Assembly: GCA_963809205.1 (NCBI GenBank)
Contig: CAWEIS010000001.1
Span: 62,001-126,000, forward strand
Length of the DNA stretch: 64,000 nt
Source: DATLLN01 sp963809205
GTDB taxonomy: Bacteria > Actinomycetota > Thermoleophilia > Gaiellales > JAICJC01
Direction: 5' to 3'
Part shown: piece after piece, positions 1 to 10,005 of the stretch
How positions within the stretch are numbered: position 1 is the first letter of the stretch
Layout: every line of letters starts with the position of its first letter
The notes under the pieces: generated by a model
What the model saw: the letters and a program-made list of their open reading frames with translations, nothing else
The model's database searches: none
Told to the model about the DNA's origin: nothing
Made by a program: the position numbers and the translations under genes

Positions 1-283
1 CCCGCGATCGGTGGCGCTGGACCAGCGGCACGGACGGCCCGACGGCGACGGCCAGCGGCTCGCCGGTCAGCGCCAGCAGCGCCTCACCGTCGCCGGACGC
101 GAGGCTGCGAAAGCGCCGCCGGCCGCTGCGCAGCGCCTGCGTCGACGCGCTGGGCGCGAGCACCGTCACCCGGTGCCCGCGCCCAGCGAGAGCCGTTGCC
201 ACGTCGCGGACATGTCCGGCGACGGGATGCGCCCCGTTCAGCGCGTAGGGGCAGACGAGGCAGATCGAGAGGGCGTCGGTCAC
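1..283 (-). CDS. GT4-family glycosyltransferase, PimA-like, N-terminal part only
   Basis: The gene starts with GTG at 283 and runs off the left edge, so only about 94 residues are visible. The start overlaps the stop codon of the upstream inositol-phosphate synthase gene as GTGA, which implies translational coupling. The N-terminus reads SICLVCPYALNGAHP and then AGHVRDVATALAGRGHRVTV, the usual first strand and helix of GT-B mannosyltransferases such as PimA, which add mannose to phosphatidyl-inositol at the cytoplasmic membrane. The family normally has a PGGVQ-like loop at the AHPVAG position, so the substrate could differ. Position next to inositol phospholipid genes supports a PIM-type role by inference. 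Confidence 0.72.
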   Translation of the reverse strand, partial: MTDALSICLVCPYALNGAHPVAGHVRDVATALAGRGHRVTVLAPSASTQALRSGRRRFRSLASGDGEALLALTGEPLAVAVGPSVPLVQRHRSR

Positions 284-1437
284 CCCTTGGCGGGAGCCGC
301 GGCCTTCTTCTTCGACCGTTTCGACGGCCGGTTCGCGGCGATGAACGCCTCGACCTCGTCGCGGCAGCGGTCGTCCGGATGCTGCACCGGCGGGGACTTC
401 ATGAAGTAGGCCGACGGCCACTCCAGCGCGCCCGCGATGCCATTGTCGATCGCCAGCTTCGCGCAGCGGACGGCGTCGATCACGATGCCCGCCGAGTTCG
501 GCGAGTCGATCACCTCGAGCTTCAGCTCGATGTTCAGCGGCACGTCGCCGAAGGAGCGGCCCTCCATGCGGATGTACGCCCACTTGCGGTCGTCCAGCCA
601 CTGCACGTAGTCGGACGGGCCGATGTGCACGTTGCGCGCGCCGATGTCGTAGTCGAGCTGTGACGTGACGGCGTTGGTCTTGGAGATCTTCTTCGACTCC
701 AGGCGCTCCCGCTCCAGCATGTTCATGAAGTCGGTGTTGCCGCCGACGTTCAGCTGGTGAGTGCGCTCGAGCTTGACGCCGCGATCGCGGAACAGGCGGG
801 TGAGCTGACGGTGGACGATGGTCGCGCCGACCTGCGACTTGATGTCGTCACCGACGATCGGCAGGCCCTTCTCCTCGAAGCGGCGCTGCCAGTAGGCCTC
901 GCGGGCGATGAACACCGGCACGCAGTTGACGAACCCGCAGCCGGCGGCCAGCACCTGCTCGACGTACCACTTGGTCGCCTCCTCGGAGCCGACCGGGAGG
1001 TAGCTGACGACGACGTCGGTCTGCGTCTCCTGGAGGATGCGGACGACATCGGAGGTCTCGCCCGGTGCCTTGGTGATCACCTGGGACAGGTACTTGCCGA
1101 GGCCGTCGTGGGTCATCCCGCGGTTGACGGTCACGCCCAGCTCGGGCACGTCCGAGAACTTGACGGTGTTGTTCTGGCCGCGGAAGACCGCCGCGCCGAG
1201 GTCGCGGCCGACCTTGTCGGCATCGACGTCGAATGCCGCCGAGAACTCGATGTCGGAGATGTGGTAGCCCCCGAGGTCGACGTGCATCAGTCCGGGGACG
1301 GAGTCCTCGGGGTTGGCGTCCTTGTAGTACTGGACCCCCTGCACGAGCGACGAGGCGCAGTTCCCCACGCCGACGATCGCGACGCGCACCTTGCCGCTGC
1401 TGGGCCGGTGCCCGTTCTGCGAGGCCGAATCGGCCAT
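280..1437 (-). CDS. ino1: Inositol-3-phosphate synthase
   Basis: A 385-residue protein that converts glucose 6-phosphate to 1L-myo-inositol 3-phosphate with NAD+, feeding inositol phospholipids. An N-terminal Rossmann motif (VAIVGVGNCASSLVQG, about residues 19-34) and the family signatures NTVKFSD, SYLPVGSEEATKWY, FVNCVPVFIA, VGDDIKSQVGAT and LNVGGNTDFMNM are all present. The length fits the short prokaryotic type. The C-terminus ends in a lysine-rich tail (SKRSKKKAAAPAKG). It lies between a CDP-alcohol phosphatidyltransferase gene, 2 bases upstream, and a PimA-like gene that overlaps its stop, so it is very probably part of one operon. Confidence 0.93.
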   Translation of the reverse strand: MADSASQNGHRPSSGKVRVAIVGVGNCASSLVQGVQYYKDANPEDSVPGLMHVDLGGYHISDIEFSAAFDVDADKVGRDLGAAVFRGQNNTVKFSDVPELGVTVNRGMTHDGLGKYLSQVITKAPGETSDVVRILQETQTDVVVSYLPVGSEEATKWYVEQVLAAGCGFVNCVPVFIAREAYWQRRFEEKGLPIVGDDIKSQVGATIVHRQLTRLFRDRGVKLERTHQLNVGGNTDFMNMLERERLESKKISKTNAVTSQLDYDIGARNVHIGPSDYVQWLDDRKWAYIRMEGRSFGDVPLNIELKLEVIDSPNSAGIVIDAVRCAKLAIDNGIAGALEWPSAYFMKSPPVQHPDDRCRDEVEAFIAANRPSKRSKKKAAAPAKG

Positions 1438-1439
1438 GC

Positions 1440-2060
1440 CTATCCCTCCTGGATGGATTCGAGTTGCTTCTTGACGGAATACATGCGCTGAAGCACGGTG
1501 AATGCGGTGGTCGCCGCCAGCAGGTAGATGACCGCCTCCAGCGGCCAGCCGAAGCCTGCGAACGGCATCGCGATCGCCAGCACGACGATCCGCTCCAGCC
1601 GTGCCATCAGCCCGACGTCGCCCTTGAGGCCGAGCGCCTCGGCCTTGGCGCGTGTGTACGAGATCAGGAACGACCCCACCAGCGCCACGAACACGCAGGC
1701 CAGCGCGACCATCTCATCGCGGTCGGCGAAGACCAGCGCGATCGCACCGAGGACGACGCCCTCGGACATGCGGTCGAGGGTGGAGTCGAGAAAGCCGCCG
1801 AACGGCGTCATCTTGCCGTGGGCGCGGGCAACGGCGCCGTCCAGCGCGTCGATCACGCTGCCGGCGACGAACGCCACGGTCGCCCAGACGAAGTGCTGCT
1901 CGACCAGCAGAACGGCCGCCACCACGTTCAGCAGGAAGCCGGTGACCGTCATCTGGTTGGGGGTGAACGGCACCGAGCGGAAGCGGGACATCATGCCCTG
2001 CGCGACGCTGCGGCCGCCGTTGGTGTACCCCGATTTGAGTCGTTCCAGTGAAGTTGCCAT
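1440..2060 (-). CDS. CDP-alcohol phosphatidyltransferase, probable phosphatidylinositol-phosphate synthase
   Basis: A 206-residue integral membrane enzyme with the complete signature D-x2-D-G-x2-A-R-x8-G-x3-D-x3-D (D71, D74, G75, A78, R79, G88, D92, D96), which binds metal and the CDP headgroup. A SYTRAKAEALG segment followed by GLMARLER resembles mycobacterial PgsA1. With ino1 directly downstream, transfer of inositol phosphate from CDP-diacylglycerol chemistry is the likely role; phosphatidylglycerol-phosphate synthesis is the alternative. The ATG at 2060 was chosen over an upstream ATG at 2108 because a TATAGT -10 box ends 7 bases before it. Confidence 0.85.
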   Translation of the reverse strand: MATSLERLKSGYTNGGRSVAQGMMSRFRSVPFTPNQMTVTGFLLNVVAAVLLVEQHFVWATVAFVAGSVIDALDGAVARAHGKMTPFGGFLDSTLDRMSEGVVLGAIALVFADRDEMVALACVFVALVGSFLISYTRAKAEALGLKGDVGLMARLERIVVLAIAMPFAGFGWPLEAVIYLLAATTAFTVLQRMYSVKKQLESIQEG

Positions 2061-2067
2061 CGAACTC

Positions 2068-2073
2068 ACTATA
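2068..2073 (-). promoter_or_regulatory. -10 box of a probable leaderless promoter
   Basis: TATAGT on the minus strand, 7 bases before the ATG at 2060 of the CDP-alcohol phosphatidyltransferase gene. Transcription would begin at or next to the start codon. No ribosome binding site lies in the 7-base gap, consistent with a leaderless mRNA. It suggests this gene and ino1 can be transcribed separately from the PAP2 gene upstream. Confidence 0.5.
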
Positions 2074-2123
2074 CCATGCACGCTATCGCGTGCAGGAGCT
2101 GCGCGCAAGTGGTGGCGGTGCGG

Positions 2124-2933
2124 TTACGCGGCGGGGGCGGGGGCCGACCGGTCGATCCGCAGGCGACGGCGGGCCGAGTCCGGCAGTGTCGGGCGCACCC
2201 GCTCGATCGCCCGGGCGATCAGGAACGCGATCACCGCGACGCCGGCGCCGAGGATGGCGTCCAGCCAGAAGTGGTTGCCCGTGGCGACGATCGAGAAGAT
2301 GATCAGCGCCGGGTAGAACAGCCAGACGATGCCCAGCGGGCGCCACTTCACCAGGAAGAAGCACGACAGCCCGATGATCAGCGAGAAGCAGGTGTGCACG
2401 CTGGGCACGGCGGCGAACGGGTTCGACAGCGACAGCACCGCCCCGGAGTCGTGGTTGATGCTCGCGAACTTCTCCAGCGTGTCGGTGAAGCCGAGGTCGG
2501 TCAGCATCCGCGGCGGCGCGGTCGGGTAGAGCATGTAGCCGGCCAGCGCGATCGCCATCGAGGCGAACACGATGTTGCGGATGAAGTAGTAGTAGTCGTT
2601 GCGCCGCAGGTAGAGCCAGAACATGAAGACCGTGGTCACGCCGAAGTGGGCGTGGAAGTACGTCAGGTTCGCGACGTCCAGGATGTGCGGGTGGTCGAGC
2701 GCGAACCGCTGCACCGAGATCTCGTTGAAAAAGCCGAGCGTCTGCTCGACCGAGACGACGTCACGTGCGTGGACGAAGGCGGTGGCGACGTCGCCCGTCG
2801 CCAGCATGCGGCTCGACTCGTACGCCAGGTCGACGAGCGCGAACAGCAGGAGCTGGAGCAGGAAGTCCGGCCAGCCCTTCGGCAGGACGCGCCCGCGGGT
2901 GCGGGTCCGCGCGGATGCAGCCAGGGTCGTCAT
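2124..2933 (-). CDS. PAP2-superfamily membrane protein, Aur1/inositolphosphotransferase-like
   Basis: A 269-residue protein with about six hydrophobic segments. It carries YPTAPPR, PSVHTCFSL and VATGNHFWLD. These match the PAP2/Aur1 group, in which the two histidines and the aspartate form the phosphotransfer site; the third motif lacks the arginine of classic PAP2 phosphatases and looks like inositolphosphotransferases. It is the first gene of the inositol lipid cluster, 63 bases upstream of the CDP-alcohol phosphatidyltransferase gene. Transfer or removal of an inositol-phosphate or prenyl/diacyl phosphate group is inferred. The exact substrate cannot be read from the sequence. Confidence 0.78.
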   Translation of the reverse strand: MTTLAASARTRTRGRVLPKGWPDFLLQLLLFALVDLAYESSRMLATGDVATAFVHARDVVSVEQTLGFFNEISVQRFALDHPHILDVANLTYFHAHFGVTTVFMFWLYLRRNDYYYFIRNIVFASMAIALAGYMLYPTAPPRMLTDLGFTDTLEKFASINHDSGAVLSLSNPFAAVPSVHTCFSLIIGLSCFFLVKWRPLGIVWLFYPALIIFSIVATGNHFWLDAILGAGVAVIAFLIARAIERVRPTLPDSARRRLRIDRSAPAPAA

Positions 2934-2985
2934 GTCGCAGAATGGTATCGAACGGTGACCACGCCGCCATCGCAGCAGCGGGTGA

Positions 2986-3991
<1,006 letters not shown>

Positions 3992-3999
<8 letters not shown>

Positions 4000-4705
4000 C
4001 TCTACTCGAAGGGTACAGGCGATCGTTTCAGCCCTGCGCGAGGCGTACGGCGAGCCGCGGCATCCGCGGCGCCTACCGCCGGTCGACGAGCTGGTGATGA
4101 CGATCCTGTCGCAGAACACCAGCGACACGAACACGGAGCGGTCGTTCGCCGCGCTGCGGGCGGCGTACCCGGTGTGGGAGGACGTGCTGGGCGCGGCCGA
4201 GGGCGACCTGGTCGACGTCCTGCGCTCCGGCGGGCTGGCGAACCAGAAGGCGCCGCGGATCCAGGCGGTGCTGCGGACGCTGGCCGCCGAGCCGCACGGC
4301 TTCGACCTGCGATGGCTGGGCGACGTGCCCGCGGAGGAGGCGCAGGAGTGGCTGACCGCGTTGCCCGGCGTCGGGCCGAAGACCGCCGCCTGCGTGCTGC
4401 TCTTCTCCCTGGACGTGCCGGTGATGCCCGTCGACACGCACGTCCACCGCGTCTCCCGCCGCCTCGGGCTGATCGGCGACACGGTCTCGGCGGACGCCGC
4501 CCACGCGATCCTCACCGAGATGACCCCGGACGGCGAGATGCTCTCTGCCCACCTGCTCCTGATCGAGCACGGCCGCCGCACCTGCCGCGCCCGCGGCCCG
4601 CGCTGCGGCGAGTGCGTGCTCGCCGGCGGCTGCCCCTCCGCGGTGGTGCCGGGCACGGTGCCGGGCGCCGTGCCGGGCTCGGTGCCGGGCACAGTGCCAG
4701 GGTAA
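3992..4705 (+). CDS. nth: Endonuclease III, DNA N-glycosylase/AP lyase
   Basis: A base excision repair enzyme of about 237 residues that removes oxidised pyrimidines and cuts the abasic site. Seen are the helix-hairpin-helix with catalytic lysine (LPGVGPKTAACVLL), the catalytic aspartate in PVDTHVHRVSRRL, and the iron-sulfur ligands C-x6-C-x2-C-x5-C (CRARGPRCGECVLAGGC). The GTG at 3992 is the preferred start; it overlaps the 5' end of moaA by 8 bases, and an in-frame GTG at 3980 is an alternative. The last 18 residues (VPGT-VPGA-VPGS-VPGT-VPG) come from a 12-bp tandem repeat and are not part of the family fold. Confidence 0.9.
4646..4702 (+). repeat. 12-bp tandem repeat inside the 3' end of nth
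   Basis: Nearly five copies of the unit GTGCCGGGCNCN (starts at 4646, 4658, 4670, 4682, 4694). In frame it encodes VPGT/VPGA/VPGS/VPGT/VPG. Positions 4679-4702 (24 bases) occur exactly, in reverse complement, at 51866-51889 in an intergenic region, so this is a dispersed repeat family that entered the end of nth and was translated. Confidence 0.85.
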
Positions 4706-4749
4706 ACGCCAACCGCGCATGGATCGTTGCGGTTCCGTGCGCCGATTCA

Positions 4750-4770
4750 CGGAATCGTGACGTGATTCCG
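4750..4770. terminator. Hairpin downstream of nth (possible terminator or operator)
   Basis: CGGAATC (4750-4756) and GATTCCG (4764-4770) are perfect 7-base arms around the loop GTGACGT. It lies 45 bases after the nth stop and 72 bases before a small ORF. There is no T-tract, so it is not a classic intrinsic terminator. The CGTGACG heptamer across its loop is the same heptamer that recurs seven times between lysA and ku. Confidence 0.35.
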
Positions 4771-4829
4771 GTGCGTCATCTGGTACGTCTCCGAGGGGTC
4801 CCGCGGTCGCGTCAGGCTCGGCCGCGCAG

Positions 4830-4835
4830 TATTAT
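4830..4835 (+). promoter_or_regulatory. -10 box of a probable leaderless promoter
   Basis: TATTAT, 6 bases before the ATG at 4842 of a 49-residue ORF. It is one of the closest matches to the TATAAT consensus in the window and is the main argument that the small ORF is expressed. No convincing -35 box was recognised. Confidence 0.5.
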
Positions 4836-4841
4836 GAGCGC

Positions 4842-4991
4842 ATGAGCGTCTTGAAGGCATGGATCGAGCGCAAACGCTGGCATCAGCCGACGCCGAGAGG
4901 CGAGCGGTTGGCTGAGCCAGACACGCCTCCTCAGCGGGAAGAGCCGCCGGCTCAACCCCTCCGCGCGTTTCTGCCCTCCAGCGGCAGCTGA
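4842..4991 (+). CDS. Small hypothetical protein (49 residues)
   Basis: The ORF encodes 49 residues beginning MSVLKAWIERKRWHQP and ending FLPSSGS. It is charged and proline-rich, with no membrane segment and no recognised family. Support comes from a strong TATTAT -10 box 6 bases before the ATG and from its neat fit between nth and the convergent M16 peptidase gene, which ends 1 base away. Nothing suggests a function. It could be chance, since short open frames are common at this GC content. Confidence 0.42.
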   Translation: MSVLKAWIERKRWHQPTPRGERLAEPDTPPQREEPPAQPLRAFLPSSGS

Positions 4992-4992
4992 G

Positions 4993-6456
4993 TCACATCG
5001 GGATCAGCCGCTCGCGTGGCACGTGGCGAATCGCCTCGTCGTGAACACGCTTTGAGCCACCTGAGCCGAAGACCTCGACCGGCACGCCGATCCGGTCGCC
5101 GTCGCAGCCGATCAGCGCCACCGTTCCGTTCGGCCACACCAGCAACGCTTCGCACTCGTTCCACGTGATCGTGGTGACGCGGTCCTCGGTGTACACAGCG
5201 GACAGCCCCTCGTCGCCCAGGACGAGACCCGCCTTGCGGGCCGCGATCCGCGGCATCAACCCCTTCGGCCGCACCATCCGGCCCTGAACGGCCCGCTCGC
5301 TGAAGTCGGGGTAGGCGCGGAATCGCGGCGGTGGGCGCTGATCGGTGGGGACGAGCATGATCATCTGCGCAGCCCCCTGCCTGACCGTCGCGGCCACATC
5401 CGCCGCCTGCACGCCGCGCATCAGCTCGATCTGCTCGCGCAACTGGTCGACGGTTGCGCCGATCAGCTCGCCGGTTGCGATCCACTCCATCGCCTCCTCG
5501 GGCGTGGTCATGCTGCGCGTGAACCGCTCGGTCTCGTACGCGAGATCGTCCGCGTCGGGGCCGCGCGTGGCCATCTCGTCGACGACCTCCAGCAGGGCGC
5601 TCACGACCTGACCGCCGTTCGTGTCGAGGCAGTCGGCGGCCACGGTCAGGTGCGCCTCGTCCGATCCGACCAGCTGGTAGTGGGACCAGACGTGGTAGGA
5701 GAGGCCCAGCTCGTGACGCAGCCGTTTGGTTGCTGCCGAGACCAGCGACGCCAGAGCGAGCCCGGTTGCCGGCCCCCTGGGGACGAGGAGGCCCACGCCG
5801 ACGCCGCCCTGCCCGATGGTCACGCATGTGGGCAGGTCGAGGCGGGCGATCGACCGGGTCGCCGGCAGGCCGCGGGACTCGCCGCGGGGGAGGTCGAGAA
5901 CGAACCCGTCCGGCGGCGGCCCCGTCATGTAGAGCACCGCGTTCTCGGCCACGAAGTGACGGGACGCCCAGTCCGTCACCTGCTCGGCGTCCAGCCGGTA
6001 GAGCCCGAACTCCTCGAAGGACGCCGATCCGTACGTCCGTGCACCGCACCGGGCGGTGAGCAGCGCCGAGGCGATCGAGCCGCTCTGGTTCCGGCTCTCC
6101 GTGGTCAGGATCCGCTTCTCCGGCTCCAGCCGGTCGATCGGCAGCGACCGCAGGAGGCCTGCGACCCCGGTCAGGTAACCCAGCACCTCGTCCCGGCCCC
6201 CCTCGGCCCAGAACCCGGTGGCGTCGATCGACGACCAGCCGTTGTAGGTGTACAGCCGCTGCTTCGGCTCGATTGCCAGGTGCTCGATCAGATGGCAGAT
6301 GCCGCGCAGCGGCAGGGGCTCGTCCGCGACGCCGACCCGGAACACGAGCACGGCGCGGAACTCTCCGCCCCTGTCGACCCAGTACGTGCGCAGCCCCTCG
6401 ACCACCCCGTGATGGATGGGTCGCTCCCCCGCGACGGTGAATGACCGCCAATCCAT
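4993..6456 (-). CDS. M16-family zinc metallopeptidase (insulinase-like)
   Basis: A 487-residue protein with the inverted zinc motif H55-x2-E58-H59 in ICHLIEHLAI. A glutamate in EPEKRILTTE, near residue 120, is the likely third ligand. The repeat-like halves of an M16 protein (GLRTYWVDRGGEFRAVLVFRV at the start, GQGGVGVGLLVPRG in the middle) are seen. The spacing from HLIEH to the distal glutamate is shorter than in pitrilysin, so this is a divergent member. No partner M16 subunit is adjacent. It diverges from arsR, and a TAGGAT box lies 8 bases before its ATG. Confidence 0.78.
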   Translation of the reverse strand: MDWRSFTVAGERPIHHGVVEGLRTYWVDRGGEFRAVLVFRVGVADEPLPLRGICHLIEHLAIEPKQRLYTYNGWSSIDATGFWAEGGRDEVLGYLTGVAGLLRSLPIDRLEPEKRILTTESRNQSGSIASALLTARCGARTYGSASFEEFGLYRLDAEQVTDWASRHFVAENAVLYMTGPPPDGFVLDLPRGESRGLPATRSIARLDLPTCVTIGQGGVGVGLLVPRGPATGLALASLVSAATKRLRHELGLSYHVWSHYQLVGSDEAHLTVAADCLDTNGGQVVSALLEVVDEMATRGPDADDLAYETERFTRSMTTPEEAMEWIATGELIGATVDQLREQIELMRGVQAADVAATVRQGAAQMIMLVPTDQRPPPRFRAYPDFSERAVQGRMVRPKGLMPRIAARKAGLVLGDEGLSAVYTEDRVTTITWNECEALLVWPNGTVALIGCDGDRIGVPVEVFGSGGSKRVHDEAIRHVPRERLIPM

Positions 6457-6464
6457 GGTGGGCG

Positions 6465-6470
6465 ATCCTA
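6465..6470 (-). promoter_or_regulatory. -10 box for the M16 peptidase gene
   Basis: TAGGAT on the minus strand, 8 bases before the ATG at 6456, indicating a leaderless transcript. It lies about 14 bases from the arsR operator, so an ArsR-family protein bound there could also influence this divergent gene. Confidence 0.42.
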
Positions 6471-6483
6471 CGTCAGACGATCC

Positions 6484-6515
6484 GTAACTGCTCCGTTACG
6501 TAACTGATGTGTTAC
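6484..6515. promoter_or_regulatory. Four-half-site palindromic operator for the ArsR-family regulator
   Basis: GTAAC-N6-GTTACGTAAC-N6-GTTAC, perfectly symmetric about 6499/6500 (half sites at 6484-6488, 6495-6499, 6500-6504, 6511-6515). The last half site overlaps the TACACT -10 box (6513-6518) of arsR, whose ATG follows at 6525. This is the layout expected for autorepression by a dimer pair of the downstream winged-helix protein. Confidence 0.68.
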
Positions 6516-6524
6516 ACTAGCCGA

Positions 6525-6833
6525 ATGGAGGCGTTTGCCGCACTGGCCGATCCCACCCGGCGTGGGATCCTCGAACTGCTCGCCGCCGGCGAGCGCAGCG
6601 CGGGGGAGATCGCGGGGCACTTCCGCATCTCGCGCCCGGCCGTGTCCCGCCACCTGCGCGTCCTGCGCGAGGCCGGCCTGGCGACGGCGCGCGAGGAGGC
6701 GCAGCGGCGGATGTACCGAATCGAGCCGGCGCCGCTGGCCGAGCTCGACGCCTGGCTCGAGACCTACCGCCGCTTCTGGGAGGACGGCCTCGACCGGCTG
6801 GAACACCACCTCGACCAGGAGGAGCGACCATGA
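6525..6833 (+). CDS. ArsR/SmtB-family winged-helix transcriptional regulator
   Basis: A 102-residue regulator. The winged helix-turn-helix is clear: ALADPTRRGILELLAAGERSAGEIA, then FRISRPAVSRHLRVLREAGL. No metal-binding cysteines are present, so it belongs to the metal-independent group usually paired with SRPBCC proteins. The ATG at 6525 (MEAFAAL) is preferred over an earlier in-frame start because a TACACT box ends 6 bases before it, giving a leaderless mRNA. It overlaps the SRPBCC gene by 4 bases (ATGA). Autoregulation through the GTAAC palindrome just upstream is inferred. Confidence 0.88.
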   Translation: MEAFAALADPTRRGILELLAAGERSAGEIAGHFRISRPAVSRHLRVLREAGLATAREEAQRRMYRIEPAPLAELDAWLETYRRFWEDGLDRLEHHLDQEERP

Positions 6834-7303
6834 CCGAGCACCCGATGGCCGAGCGGGTCGGCCCGCGCACGCTGCGCTTCGAGCGCAGGCTGGAGCATCC
6901 GCCCGAGCGCGTGTGGCGCGCGCTCACGGATCCCGGCGAGCTGGCGGTCTGGCTGGTCGCCGAGGCCGAGCTCGAGCCGCGGCCGGACGGCGCGGTCACG
7001 CTGCGCTGGGCCGGCGACGCGTCGGCCACCGGCCGCATCGTCACGTGGCAGCCGCCGGAGGAGCTCGCCTACACGTGGGACGAGGGAGAGGGCGAGTCGC
7101 TCGTCCGGTTCAGCTTGACGGCCGACGGCGACGGCACCCGGGTCGTCCTGACCCACGAGCGGATCGACTCGCTGAGCGGGTTCGGCGCGGGCTGGCACGC
7201 GCACCTGGACATGCTCGAGGGGCTGCTCGACGGCCGCGAGGTCGACTGGCAGGAGCGCTGGGACGAGCTGCGCCCGCGCTACGAGGAGGTCATGTCGCGC
7301 TGA
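6830..7303 (+). CDS. SRPBCC / AHSA1-like START-fold protein
   Basis: A 157-residue protein with the AHSA1-type SRPBCC pattern: RFERRLEHPPERVWRALTDPGELAVWL near the start, TWQPPEELAYTWD in the middle, and GFGAGWHAHLDMLEGLLDG at the C-terminus. The fold forms a hydrophobic ligand pocket; the ligand is unknown. Pairing with an ArsR regulator by a 4-base overlap is a very common arrangement and implies joint induction. The end overlaps the convergent HAD hydrolase gene by 14 bases. Confidence 0.86.
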   Translation: MTEHPMAERVGPRTLRFERRLEHPPERVWRALTDPGELAVWLVAEAELEPRPDGAVTLRWAGDASATGRIVTWQPPEELAYTWDEGEGESLVRFSLTADGDGTRVVLTHERIDSLSGFGAGWHAHLDMLEGLLDGREVDWQERWDELRPRYEEVMSR

Positions 7304-8024
7304 CGCCGTCGACCAGCTCGGCGATCGTCCGCACGATCCGGTAGCCGGCCTCGGCGCCGTCCGGCGGCAGGTCGGCCGGGTTGACCCACACGCCGGCGAT
7401 GCCCGCGTCCATCGGCGCCAGCACGTCCCAGTCCAGCCGGTCGCCGGCCATCCACGCGTCCTCCGGCCGGCAGCCGAGCGCGTCGAGCGCGGCCCGGTAG
7501 GCGCGCGGGTCGGGCTTGCCGAAGCCGCGCTCGCCCTCGATCCCGATGTAGTCGAAGTGCCGCTCCAGGTCGAAGCGCTCGATCTTGGCCCGCTGGACAT
7601 CGGCCGCGCCGTTGGTGATCAGGCCCAGCCGGAAGCCGGCGTCCCGCAGGTCGTCGAGCGTCTGAAGCGCGCCGGGGAGCGGGGCGATCGACTCGTCGCG
7701 CAGCGCGCGGTAGCGGCCGGCGAGCCGGTCGGCGAGCCCGTCGCCGCCGTCGGCGCCGGTCCGCCGCAGCGCCTCCTCGATGATCGACCGGCTGGCGGCG
7801 TGCAGGTCGGCGCGGCCGGTGCGATGGCGCTCGGGGTCGTCCCAGAACCACGTCCGCACCTCGTCGACGGCCGCGAACAGGACGTCCGGATCGGTGCCGC
7901 CGAGCGCCACCGCCGCCTCGGCGCACACCGCCCGCCAGGCCGGCTCGGCGCCGCCGCTGTCGTCCAGGATCGTGTCGTCCAGGTCGAGCAGGATGACCCG
8001 CGGCCTTCTCAAGTGGTGCTCCAA
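7290..8024 (-). CDS. HAD-superfamily hydrolase
   Basis: About 244 residues with all four HAD motifs: nucleophile DLDDT, motif II LITNG, the lysine in GFGKPDP, and the acidic AGDRLDWD. The cap inserted after motif I is the helical C1 type (YjjG or phosphoglycolate phosphatase-like), so it probably removes phosphate from a small metabolite; the substrate is not identifiable. The start is uncertain: the frame has no ATG or GTG before it runs into dnaK, so TTG at 8024 (used here) or TTG at 8012 is most likely. It diverges from dnaK. Confidence 0.8.
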   Translation of the reverse strand: MEHHLRRPRVILLDLDDTILDDSGGAEPAWRAVCAEAAVALGGTDPDVLFAAVDEVRTWFWDDPERHRTGRADLHAASRSIIEEALRRTGADGGDGLADRLAGRYRALRDESIAPLPGALQTLDDLRDAGFRLGLITNGAADVQRAKIERFDLERHFDYIGIEGERGFGKPDPRAYRAALDALGCRPEDAWMAGDRLDWDVLAPMDAGIAGVWVNPADLPPDGAEAGYRIVRTIAELVDGVSAT

Positions 8025-8078
8025 TAGAAAATCTGATATAACTCGACTGAGATTTTTTGCACGTGATCTGCACCTATC

Positions 8079-8084
8079 AGGAGG
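8079..8084 (+). promoter_or_regulatory. Strong ribosome binding site of dnaK
   Basis: AGGAGG, 10 bases before the dnaK ATG at 8095. It contrasts with the many leaderless starts in this window and fits high expression. No CIRCE element and no full HAIR (HspR) inverted repeat could be recognised in the 70-base divergent gap upstream. Confidence 0.7.
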
Positions 8085-8094
8085 AACCCGTTCG

Positions 8095-10001
<1,907 letters not shown>

Positions 10002-10005
<4 letters not shown>

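Noticed and set aside
4646..4702. Possible CRISPR array
   Set aside because: The 12-bp units are contiguous with no spacers and are in frame with nth; there are no cas genes.
8025..8094. HAIR (HspR) or CIRCE operator before dnaK
   Set aside because: Only a half-site-like CTTGAGA on the minus strand (8013-8007) is seen. No CTTGAGT-N7-ACTCAAG and no TTAGCACTC-N9-GAGTGCTAA could be found, so no operator was annotated.
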